Assembly (NCBI GenBank): GCA_033064195.1
Contig: JARBJD010000080.1
Coordinates: 1 to 64,000 of the forward strand
From: Blattamonas nauphoetae
Lineage: Eukaryota; Preaxostyla; Oxymonadida
Reading direction: 5' to 3'
Length of the DNA: 64,000 bases
The position numbers and the translations under genes are program-made. Of the stretch, positions 55,947 through 64,000 are shown piece by piece. The notes below the pieces were generated by a model that made no database searches, had not been told where the DNA came from, and was given only the letters and a program-made list of their open reading frames with translations. Within the stretch, counting starts at the first letter, position 1, and each line of letters starts with the position of its first letter.

Positions 55947-57339
55947 CTATTCCTGTTCTGGAAGGTTCATGCCTTCCATATTGTTCCACATGAACGAGTA
56001 GGCAACAATCCATATTCCATCGGGTCCGTTTCTGTCGTTTCGGAGCTTTTCCTCCACCACATCATTGATGCCCTCCATTCTCAGCATTCGATCCACTGGC
56101 TTCCACATCTCTCGCTCTTCTCCCCCTCTTATGTTCCATTCCCACTGGATATCGACCATGAAATGCAGAAAAAGCCAGACTGAGCGATCATGTTCGAAGA
56201 ATGTGAGACAACTTGTGATCGCGAGAACGACTGGCAGATGAAGAACAAATTCCATTGTCGGTTGATAATAGGGAGATATTCGGAGGATTCGTGCAAGGAG
56301 AATCGATCATTTCATTCAGAAAATACCAGATTGAGTGCTCACGTTTGAAGAATGCGAGACAACTTGGAATCGTGAGAAATATGGGCATATTCAGAATGAA
56401 ACCCATTGTCGGCTGATAAGAAGGATATATTTAGAGGAGTCGAGCGAGGAGTCGCAGAAAATCATCAGATAGCTCTTCATCGATGATCGAATATCGGTTC
56501 ACGCACAAATGCCAAATATACTTCTCTGAAGGGGCCACAACTTGCTGAAAAATCGTCTCGTAAACAGTCGGTGGTTCATCGACATCTGAAATTACGATAG
56601 AGGTGAGATTGCGTGGAGATTCGAGATATGAAGAATGGCGGATGCTTGACAAGAGACAGGGGTGGATGTCGACTGCTTCAGCAAAGGAAAGAGACAGTGG
56701 ATTGAGACTGTTGATGAGTTGAGGGATCAGATCAGCTTTGACAACGGCAAGTCGGACTTGAACTGAACATCTCCTGATCAGAGCTTCGACCATCTTCAGT
56801 ACTGCCACGGTAATGACTCGATTGGGGGAAGAAATTAGCACCATAATGGACTGTACGAAGTCTGCCAAGTATTCATCAGAAAATGATGCAAGGTTACCGA
56901 GAAAAGCATCTGCTGATTCTTCATCATCCAGATTCACAGATTCGAGAAATTTCACTGCCTTCACTTCCAGAGCGTCGTCGAGTGAAGACTGAAACTTCAT
57001 TGTCGCAACAAGAGATCGAAAGACAACTGCTTGTTCGTTTCCAGATTGTTGTTGATCTTCATCCCAATTCAGGAACGGTGAGCAATCCATTGGAAAAGGC
57101 AAATGAGAGGAGGACAAATCAGAGTGTCTTGTACTCGATGAAGTGTCTGTGTTCATGTGAATCGCCGTCATTCGCATTGATTCAGCGAAACAAGGCTCGT
57201 TATGGGTCTGTGCAAAGCGACAAAGAAAGAGATTGAGACGAAATGGATATCCAAAAGGGATAGCAAAAAGTGGCCAACGAAGACTGAGATCATTCATGAA
57301 TGAAGAAGTGAGAAAGTGAGGAGTGTGGGCTACAATCAA
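55947..57339 (-). pseudogene. Family 1 copy C, with internal duplication and frame changes
   Basis: The N-terminal and middle parts are one frame (57339-56431) with MDCSPFLNWDEDQQQ, VFRSLVATMKFQSSLDDALE, FVQSIMVLISSPNRVITVA, LNPLSLSFAEAVDIH and SEKYIWHLCVNRYSIIDEE. The next segment, encoding the TMGFILNMPIFLTIPSCLAFF motif, is present twice in succession (about 56330-56440 and 56200-56290), in different frames. The C-terminus (55947-56255) is MEFVLHLPVVLAITS, VDRMLRMEGINDVVEEKL, NLPEQE and TAG. The partial tandem duplication of roughly 190 bases and the resulting shifts make it a pseudogene. Confidence 0.65.
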
Positions 57340-57479
57340 GGGAGGCTGGCGAGAGAGAATTCAAAATGTTCGGGTATATGAGAAGGTGATGTCAGAACCG
57401 ACAACGACGACACACAAACAGCGTTTGTTGTCCAAAAGAAGAGAAACAGTTTGAACGATGTGGTCCTTTGTTTCTGGAT

Positions 57480-58539
57480 TTACTCCGGTTTTAGCAAGTT
57501 CAGGCCCTGTTTGTTGCTCAAGTAGATTGAGATTTCAACAATCTCTTTGCCTGTTGCAGTATTTTCTTCGTTTAGCAGCTTTTGTTCAGTCACATCGTCC
57601 ATGCCCTCCATTCTTAACATTCGAGACACTTTCTTCCACATCTGGCGCGCTTCTCCGTCTTTTTGGTTCCATCTCCACTGGGCATTGTCCAAAAAAGACA
57701 GAAAAGTACAGATTGGGTCATCAATTTCGAAGAATGTGAGACAACTTGGGATCGTCAGAAAGACTGGCAGATGAAGAACAAAATCCATCATGTGTTGAGA
57801 AGAAGGAGATATTTCGAGGAGTTGGGCGAGGAGGACGAAAAAATTCATGGATTGTTCACCATCGAGGATCGAATAGCGGTTCACGCACAAACGGCCAATA
57901 TACTTTTCCGAAGGCACGAGAACTTGATTCAATACCGTCTCGTGAACAGCTTGTTGTTCATCGCGATCTTCAATTCCGAGTTTGGCGAGACCAGACGGAC
58001 TTGTGAGGTGGAGAGTACGGGCGATGATATTCATGAGATTGGTGTGGATATCGACTGCTTCGTCGAATGAAAGAGACTGTGGGTTCAGAGTGATGATGAG
58101 TTGAGGGAACAGATTAGCTTTGAAAAGGGTAAGAACTGGTTGCGGTGAACAACTCCAGAACAGAGTTGAGATGATCTCCATTGTTGCTGTGATAATGGCA
58201 CAATTTGGCGACGAAAGGAGGACTACAATGGACTGTACGAAGTCTGTCAACGATTCATCAGTGAATGATGCAAATTTGCTGAGAAAAGCATCTGCAGTTT
58301 CAGTTGTCACTAAAGCCACAGATTTGAGAAATCTCACAGCCTTCGCTTCCAGAGCATCGTCGAGTGAATAATTGAACTTCATAGTTGCAACGAGAGACCG
58401 AAAGACAACTGGTTGATTGCTCACTGAATAAACGTGATTTGAGGACCAATTCAGGAAAGGATAACAGTCTATTGAGAATGACAAGCAGAGAAGAAGACAG
58501 ACCAGAGTGTACCGTACTTGAGGAGTTGTCCGTTTTCAT
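57480..58539 (-). CDS. Family 1 copy D, nearly intact
   Basis: Frame open from about 58500 to TAA at 57480 with all family motifs: CYPFLNWSSN, VFRSLVATMKFNYSLDDALE, FVQSIVVLLSSPNCAIITAT, LNPQSLSFDEAVDIH, HETVLNQVLVPSEKYIGRLC, DFVLHLPVFLTIPSCLTFF, SRMLRMEGMDDVTEQKL and NLLKPE. The usual start (MKTDNSSSTVHSG, at 58539) is one base out of frame with the body. The equivalent of MDC at the family start is here ATA-GAC-TGT, so no in-frame ATG precedes the body until MKF. Either it begins downstream or it has an N-terminal frameshift. Confidence 0.65.
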
Positions 58540-58809
58540 GTCAATTGCTGTCTTTCAGATGGAAACTGAGATCTTTAACTCGTTATGGGTCACGAAATGG
58601 TTCGAATCGATGAGAGGAAGATGAAAGAATTATCTAAAAGGATCAACACAAAGGATCCAACAAAGATGAGTTCGTGTCAATGGATTGGCATGCATCATCG
58701 AATTGCTGAGGGGAGCAAGGAGTCCTTGAGACGACACAATTTGGCCACATCGCCAGATCTGACGGGAGGGAAGTCAATTTGAGATGTGACAGGATCAGGT
58801 TTGTCAGCG

Positions 58810-59600
58810 TAAGAGACGGGACAGCTCGCGTTGAACTGCCTCAATCTTGTTGAAAACAATGTTCACTTTCACAAGCGATGTGACTAGAGAGAGATCGACT
58901 GTGCGTTGAACTCGAACAAGTTGAACGAAAATTCCTACGTTTGCAAGTTGGGAAGGCCCATAAAGTCAGTCGATTCGCATCGAGTGTCCATCCAAGTGTG
59001 GTTGGCGGGCGAATTGTGGATGATTGGTTCGGCTGGTTGAACGACATGGACGACGATCGTGCCGTGCTCATTCCAAGCAACACGCAAGTTGATCGAAGAG
59101 ACAAATGGCTCAAGATAAAACGGGAGAGTCCACAACACTGAACGGGCATTGGTGATGCACAACAGTTGCACAAAGATTGGTTCGGCATCTCAGCACGAGT
59201 GGGAGGGTGAACAGGAACTGGCTGATGTGCATGAAGAAGCATTTTGGTTTTTCTGTCTTCCCAAATCGTCCAAGATCATCGTCGACGTGGGAGTGATTCT
59301 GAAATCCCATTTTATGATCGGAACGAATCATGAAGAGAGGACGAATGTTGGCGAGCAATCAGGAAACAATGACGTCGTCACAAACAGCGAGGAATGGTGA
59401 GGATGGTCGGGTTTGATTTGGGAGGAGTGGGAGAGTCTTACGACGAGTGGAGTGGGAGGGTGTGGGTGGTGAGGGAGAGGCAGAGGCGATTTCAAAGCAG
59501 CGACGGAGAATGGTCATGAACTGGCACGAGCTGATGTGTCTCGGGATGACGAGAGTGGATGGCTTGGAAGCGTCAGCTGGTGTTCGATGGCGATGAGGAG
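58810..59600 (-). pseudogene. Remnant of a host gene, unknown
   Basis: Minus-strand protein-like pieces in changing frames: ILRRCFEIASASP (about 59500), MGFQNHSHVDDDLGRFGKTE (about 59300), AWNEHGTIVVHVVQPAEPII (about 59070) and NVGIFVQLVRVQRTVDLSL leading to FNKIEAVQRELSRLL and TGA (about 58950-58810). The last piece is coil-like. No family recognised. Several frame changes imply decay. Confidence 0.35.
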
Positions 59601-59814
59601 AATCCATTCAAATGGAGTTCGGGCGAGATGGGAGACAACGAGGAAGAGGTGCGGCAGATGGTTGAGTGTGGAGAGCGAAGTGTTGTGTTGGTGTTCGGTC
59701 TTCGCTGGTTCATTTCAGGTTTTAATCACGAACCGAAATGTTCATCTTGAGCTGATTGTTCCATCCGTTCCATGCAACAGAAACAGATCTTCCTGAGGCT
59801 CTGGTTTCATCGTT

Positions 59815-60170
59815 TCACAGCTTTTCTTCAATCATATCTTCGATGCCCATCATTCTCAGCATTCGTTGCACTGTCTGCCGCCTCTGTTGCTTTGTTCCCC
59901 TTCTTCTGTTCCAGTCATGCTGAATATCGTTCATTTCATTCAGAAAATGGCAGATTGAGTCATCTGTTCCAAAGTATGCGAGACAACTTGGGATCGTGAT
60001 AAATACTGACAGATGAACAAATTCCATTGTTGGTTGAGAATATCGACAGATTTGAAGGAGTAGAGCCAGAAGAAACATGAATTCCGCTCTCAGATCGTCG
60101 ATGGTGAGCAATCCAAGTGAGTTCTGGAACTCCTCGCCTGACTCCTCGAAATCTGTCCGTATTTCCAACA
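59815..60170 (-). pseudogene. Family 1 copy E, C-terminal fragment
   Basis: The frame carries EEFQNSLGLLTIDDLRAEF, LLQICRYSQPTMEFVHL, SVFITIPSCLAYFGTDD, QRMLRMMGIEDMIEEKL and a stop. It is the closest paralogue of the DIRS-interrupted copy B. At about 60175 it runs into plus-strand family sequence. Confidence 0.65.
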
Positions 60171-60179
60171 GACAATGAA

Positions 60180-60420
60180 TCTTGGTGCAAAGGTAGTGTT
60201 TGTTCTCACGATCCCGAGTAGTCTCACGTACTTCAAAGATGATGCCGCTGTTTGGTGTTTGGCATGAACCATACTCAGCAAAAATGAAACCAAACAAGGT
60301 GACAAGAGCGACCGGTGGTGAAGACAGTGCATCGAATGTTGTGGATGGAGTGATTCGGTGATGTGATTGAACAAAAGCTGCAAAACGACAGAAATACAAC
60401 AAAAGGAAAAGTTGTGTGTC
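60180..60420 (+). pseudogene. Family 1 fragment (plus)
   Basis: The plus strand reads FVLTIPSSLTYFKDDAAVW and then, after frame changes, HRMLWME and DVIEQKLQNDRN. It is inverted relative to copy E and is the block 2 equivalent of the fragment at 54024-54230, though it extends further. Confidence 0.55.
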
Positions 60421-60896
60421 GATAGTGATGGCGTGTACTGACGTTCAAGTCGAGGAATGTTAAGATGGTTGGAGGAGCAGAGGATGATGAAGAGTGTTGG
60501 AGGGAGTGTTGTGGATGGCGTGGAAATGGAGACATGACGTCAGAGACGAGACATTGTTCTCGACATGGAGCAGAGCGGGTGACATTCTTTTGAGCTATTT
60601 TTGGGTTCGTTCTGTAGCAGCCAGGAATTTGGTATGATTTCTTGGATTCTTTGTCACATTTTCCGCACATTGTTCATCATTCTTTTCGACGATACGTGCA
60701 AAACATGGGGCAAATCCTCGAATAATCTCAGGTCCGCTGGAAACCGACGTGGATGCGCGAGAGAGAATGATCTTGCCATAAGAAGCCATATTCCACTGTT
60801 CATGCGGCTGGATCAGAGATAACTGCGAGAGAAGTGATTGTTGTGCTTTTGGACTCCTCATTGATCAATTTACGTTGATGGTGGTCGAACAAGTCG

Positions 60897-61200
60897 ATGA
60901 GGGAATCGACCCTCTCCATCCTGCTGAATAGACGAGAATTCCCTCAACTGCACGAGGAGACAACTTCCTTGATCTTTCCAAAGAACGATGACGTTACTAA
61001 TCTTGCTGGGATTGTTGCTTCGGAGCCTCCTGGTGGATGGAGTTCGTCATGTCGTCGGTATGCCCAAGGAGGTTCTAAAATCGCTCATGGAATTCTTCGC
61101 ATTGCTGATTCGAACATTTGCTTCTGAATCTCCGAGGAATCTTGGTTTCCTCGACGTGGTAGAGCGGTCGGAGTCGACTGATCTGAACGTCGGATGAGGA
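60897..61200 (+). other. Block 2 version of the duplicated weak frames
   Basis: Corresponds to 54799-55099, with both overlapping frames kept (LNRREFPQLHEET ... IADSNICF, and LLILLGLLLRSLLVDGVRHV ... VERSE). The persistence of both frames probably reflects recent duplication, not selection. Confidence 0.3.
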
Positions 61201-61564
61201 CAACCGAATAGTCCGTCTCCGACTGTATTCATTGTAAGGAATAATATTGACATCATATTCAATGACAAAATGCAATTATTGATGTAAATGCTCGCTCCAT
61301 TGAGGTGAGAACGATTTCGATTTCTGTGGAAGATCTTGAGACGATTGGTGGGCAAACAAGTTGTTTGACAACTGGGACAAGGATGTCGCGGTATTCACGC
61401 TCAGAGAGTGATATTGATCATTGCGAGGTGGGGTACGAATCTTGTAGAGATGACAGGAAATGTCAGCCCACAACCGTGTCTCATGCATGAAACAGAAGGC
61501 GGAGTGGTCAGCGATCCAGCACACGCAGGGTTTGAAGTGAGTGTGGTGGACGCATGAAAAGTGA

Positions 61565-62460
61565 TCACCTGCTGGGGACGAGGGTGAGCCAAGTGGTGAT
61601 GATGGTCTGCAATCGTTGCTCTGACACATCGTCGATGCCCTCCATTCGTAAAGAATGAAAGATTCTTGTCCCTAATCGATGAACATCGCCGCGTTCTTTG
61701 TTCCATTCTTTTAGTGAACTGATCGAAACGTCGAGGAAAAACCAGAGGGAGAGTTCAGCTTCAACAAACGGAAGATAACTGGTGATTGTGAGAACGACTG
61801 GCAGATTTAGAACGAAGTCCATTGTTGGCTGATAATAAGCGCATATCTGGAGAAGTTGGGCAAACAAACACATCAGCTTTTCAGACGGATTTCCATCCAC
61901 GAACAAGATGCGGTTTGTGCACAGAGTCCGCAGATATGCCTCTGATGGGACAAGAAGGTGGTGGAGAACAGTTTCATGAACACTTTGTTGGTCACGTTGA
62001 TGTTCTATTTTGAGGGAGTTCAATCTACGGGGAGTAGCGAGTCGAACTTGCGAGTCGATGATTGAGATGAGGCGGGCGTGGATTTCAAGAACATCCCCAA
62101 CAGAAAGAGACAGTGGGTTCAGAGAGATGATGATTTGAGGGATTAGATTTTCTGTGATGAGCGACAGGAGGAGTTGTGGAGAACTGTTCGCGACGAGACG
62201 AAGGAGTAGTCGCTCGTTCTTTCGATTATGAGCTGTTTGGAGGTAGAAACAAGCACAATGATCGATGTTACGAAGTTTGTCAAAGAGGCATTTGAGGTCG
62301 ATCGCATCAGGTCATGAATGAAGTCTTCGGCATTGATTGACCAGAGTGGCATGATCTGATCAAGAAATGAGGCAGCTTTCTCCTCCAAACCGTCAGTGAA
62401 TGGATGTCCATTCTTTATCCGAGCCACTAACGTTTGAAAGATTTCTGATTGTCACGAGGT
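61565..62460 (-). pseudogene. Family 1 copy F, divergent member, one frameshift
   Basis: The N-terminal part (62427 onward) is VARIKNGHPFTDGLEEKAAS, FVTSIIVLVSTSKQLIIE. The later part (to 61565) is SVHETVLHHLLVPSEAYLRT, DFVLNLPVVLTITSYLPFV and FHSLRMEGIDDVSEQRLQ. The two are in different frames with a shift near 62215. It is more divergent than the other copies and is missing from block 1, so it was inserted or retained in block 2 only. Confidence 0.6.
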
Positions 62461-63058
62461 TGATGTAGTGTGATTGGCATCTTAATTCATGAATGCTGAA
62501 TGGTCAACTGACAGTGAAAGACGACAATATGACAGAGCATCATTGGAATGTTCACATAAGATGCTTGAGAGAGAGCTACCAGCACTCATTATCTGGTGAG
62601 AGATATGTTTAGAAGATTGTGGGTTGAGGTTGGTGGCTTCAGAAAAGAAGATTCAAATTATCAAGAAGATCCCGTGAAATGATCATACAGAGAGAAACAC
62701 AAATAGGAACGAGTGGAGTCATCAGGAATTGGCTTCGAAGCGTTTTCAGAGGTTCGAGGACAATGGTCAACGTGTGATCGATTTGGAAATCTCATCTCAT
62801 CAGTGCAATCGTCTCTATCCATCCGTCCATCGACGCATTGCCTTTCATAAAGGAGAAGTGCGGGAGAGGCGGCAGAGGAGATGGAGAGTTTGGCGACCAT
62901 CGAGGGAGAGTGACAAGAGAGAATCCCAATCATTCCGGCAGATGAAACCATGAGGTGATGCCAGAGCCAACAGAAATCACACACAAACAGGGTTTGTTGT
63001 CCAAGAGGAGCCAGAAACAGCTCGAAGTGTTCGCTGGTCCTTGTCTGCCTCTACCAAA
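62460..63058. other. Spacer with duplicated flank of family 1
   Basis: No gene called. 62760-63060 repeats 55640-55960, including the cacacaaacagggtttgttgt flank found after other family 1 genes. Confidence 0.45.
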
Positions 63059-64000
63059 GCTGCTGAAGGTTCATGCCCTGGATATTGTTCCATTCGATCG
63101 AGCTGACAACAAATGGCTGCCGAGAATACTCTTTATTGTCGGAAGGCAGCTTTTCTTCAATCACATCTTCGATGCCCTCCAGTCTCAATGGTCGATAAAC
63201 TGTCTGGCACAGCTGTTGCACTTATCCGTCTTTTTTGTTCCATTCTCGCTGGGCTCGGTTCATTTCAGACAGAAAATTGCAGATTGACTCCTCGTTTTCG
63301 AAGAATGTGAGACAACTTGGTATCGTGAGAAATACTGGCATATGAAGAACAAAATTGATGGTTGGTTGATAATATGGACATATTCGGAGGAGTCTGGTGA
63401 GGAGAATTAGAAAATATTTGGATTGCACTCCATCGACGATCGAAAAACGGTTCACGCACAAATGCCAAATATACTTCTCCGAAGGGGTGACAACTTGCTT
63501 CAGAACCGTCTCGTGAACAGCTTGTTGTTCATTCTCATCTTCAATTTTGAGTTGTGTGAGACCATCCGGAGTTGTGAGCCAGATAGATGAGAGAATGGTT
63601 TCCAGGACGCTGATGTGGATATCGACTGCTTCTGGTAAAGGGAGAGACTGTGGAGTGAGAGAGTTGATGACTTGAGGGACCAGATCAGCTTTGATGAGAG
63701 AAAGTCTGACCTTCGCTGAACAGTTCCAGATCAGACAATCCACCATCTTCATTGCTACAATGGTGATGACTGGATTGGGGGAAGAAATGAGCACCACAAT
63801 GGACTGTGTGAAGTCAGTCAAAGATCTATCAGCGGTACGTCTAAAGCTGTAGAGAAAAGCATCGGCTGCTCGTTGACCCTGTGAACTTACAAATGTGAGA
63901 AATCTTACGGCTTTCCCTTCCAGAGATGCATCAAGTGCAGGCTGTAACTTCACAATGGCAACGAGTGATCGAAAGACAGGGGCCCTTTCGTGTTCAGAGT
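63059..64000 (-). pseudogene. Family 1 copy G, one stop codon, cut by the window end
   Basis: One frame runs from the window edge (SEHERAPVFRSLVAIVKLQP) through LTDFTQSIVVLISSPNP, SEKYIWHLCVNRFSIVDG and FVLHMPVFLTIPSCLTFF to WNKKDG. There a TAA (63219-63221) interrupts, and the same frame continues with VQQLCQTVYRPLRLEGIEDV and ends about 63060. The residue at the stop is variable in paralogues, often Glu. Apart from this stop the gene is whole as far as visible. Confidence 0.65.

Larger units (their letters stand above)
53863..57340. repeat. Segmental duplication, block 1
   Basis: Matches about 60020-64000 in the same order and direction, with indels. Landmarks are the pair at 53905/60054 (gtagagccagaagaaacatg), 54480/60555, 54799/60897, 55660/62770 and 55960/63070. 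Block 2 contains an extra family 1 gene (61565-62460) between the last landmarks. Confidence 0.75.
60020..64000. repeat. Segmental duplication, block 2 (runs off the window)
   Basis: Homologue of 53863-57340. The region 60555-61640 matches 54460-55560 closely, and 62760-63070 matches 55640-55960. It continues beyond base 64000. Confidence 0.75.

Noticed and set aside
42684-63221. Reassigned stop codons: single in-frame TAA or TAG occur in otherwise good frames (42684, 63219, near 4790), and some oxymonads read these as Gln.
   Set aside because: Family 1 genes end at the same homologous position with TAG or TAA (copies A, B, C, D), and other intact genes end with TAA or TAG. These codons therefore act as stops, and the internal ones are best read as mutations.
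1-64000. CRISPR arrays, bacterial operons, Shine-Dalgarno sites
   Set aside because: No regularly spaced short repeats or prokaryotic gene order. Introns and transposon types show a eukaryotic nuclear sequence.
1-64000. tRNA and rRNA genes
   Set aside because: No cloverleaf-like sequence with standard A and B boxes and no conserved rRNA stretch was noticed by eye. A tRNAscan or Rfam search would settle it.

Overview
This window looks like nuclear DNA of an anaerobic protist, most likely an oxymonad (Preaxostyla) close to Blattamonas nauphoetae. The evidence is short GT-AG introns (several only 31 nt), eukaryotic-only genes (a NEK/ULK-like kinase, an LCAT-like lipase, a RING protein, a possible flagellar protein), DIRS-type retrotransposons, mariner-type transposons, and a lineage-specific repeated protein family that I recognise from memory as typical of Blattamonas. 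The species call is an inference. The standard genetic code fits, and I saw no tRNA, rRNA or CRISPR.

Layout. 0-7.9 kb holds only decayed host genes: remnants on + (0-2.6 kb), a minus-strand solenoid-like pseudogene (3.5-4.4 kb), a multi-exon LCAT/phospholipase-like pseudogene (4.6-6.9 kb) and a CK1-like kinase fragment (7.3-8.0 kb). 7.9-14.9 kb is a direct duplication of a two-gene block (a 118-codon gene plus a 501-codon 'family 2' gene). Copy 2 is intact and copy 1 is broken, and a kinase-coiled coil-SPRY-like gene lies between them. 14.9-18.0 kb is a beta-helix-like surface protein gene split by a mariner element, with a second mariner just downstream. 19.5-21.5 kb is a mosaic of 'family 1' fragments in both orientations. 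21.6-24.2 kb is a broken RING-finger gene.

24.6-33.9 kb and 37.7-41.1 kb are two copies of an approximately 3.4-kb repeat. Copy 1 has been invaded by a DIRS-like retrotransposon (26.25-31.06 kb) and by a 1.0-kb TA-flanked transposon. Between the copies lie a broken surface-protein gene and an intact gene for a secreted, probably GPI-anchored protein (35.9-37.1 kb). 41.1-44.5 kb and 46.3-48.8 kb are two large broken minus-strand genes separated by an intact family 1 gene (44.75-45.89 kb).

49-64 kb is dominated by family 1 genes and fragments. One copy is split by a second DIRS-like element (49,326-53,859) whose split inverted repeats, internal complementary region and shared ATG at both junctions show tyrosine-recombinase insertion. 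Blocks at about 53.9-57.3 kb and 60.0-64.0 kb are related by segmental duplication.

The best-supported intact genes are family 2 copy 2, the 118-codon gene beside it, family 1 copy A and the GPI-type surface protein. Most other host genes carry one or a few stops or frameshifts. The window therefore reads as a subtelomere-like, repeat-rich region of gene duplication, gene conversion, transposition and decay, not a set of genes working in one pathway.
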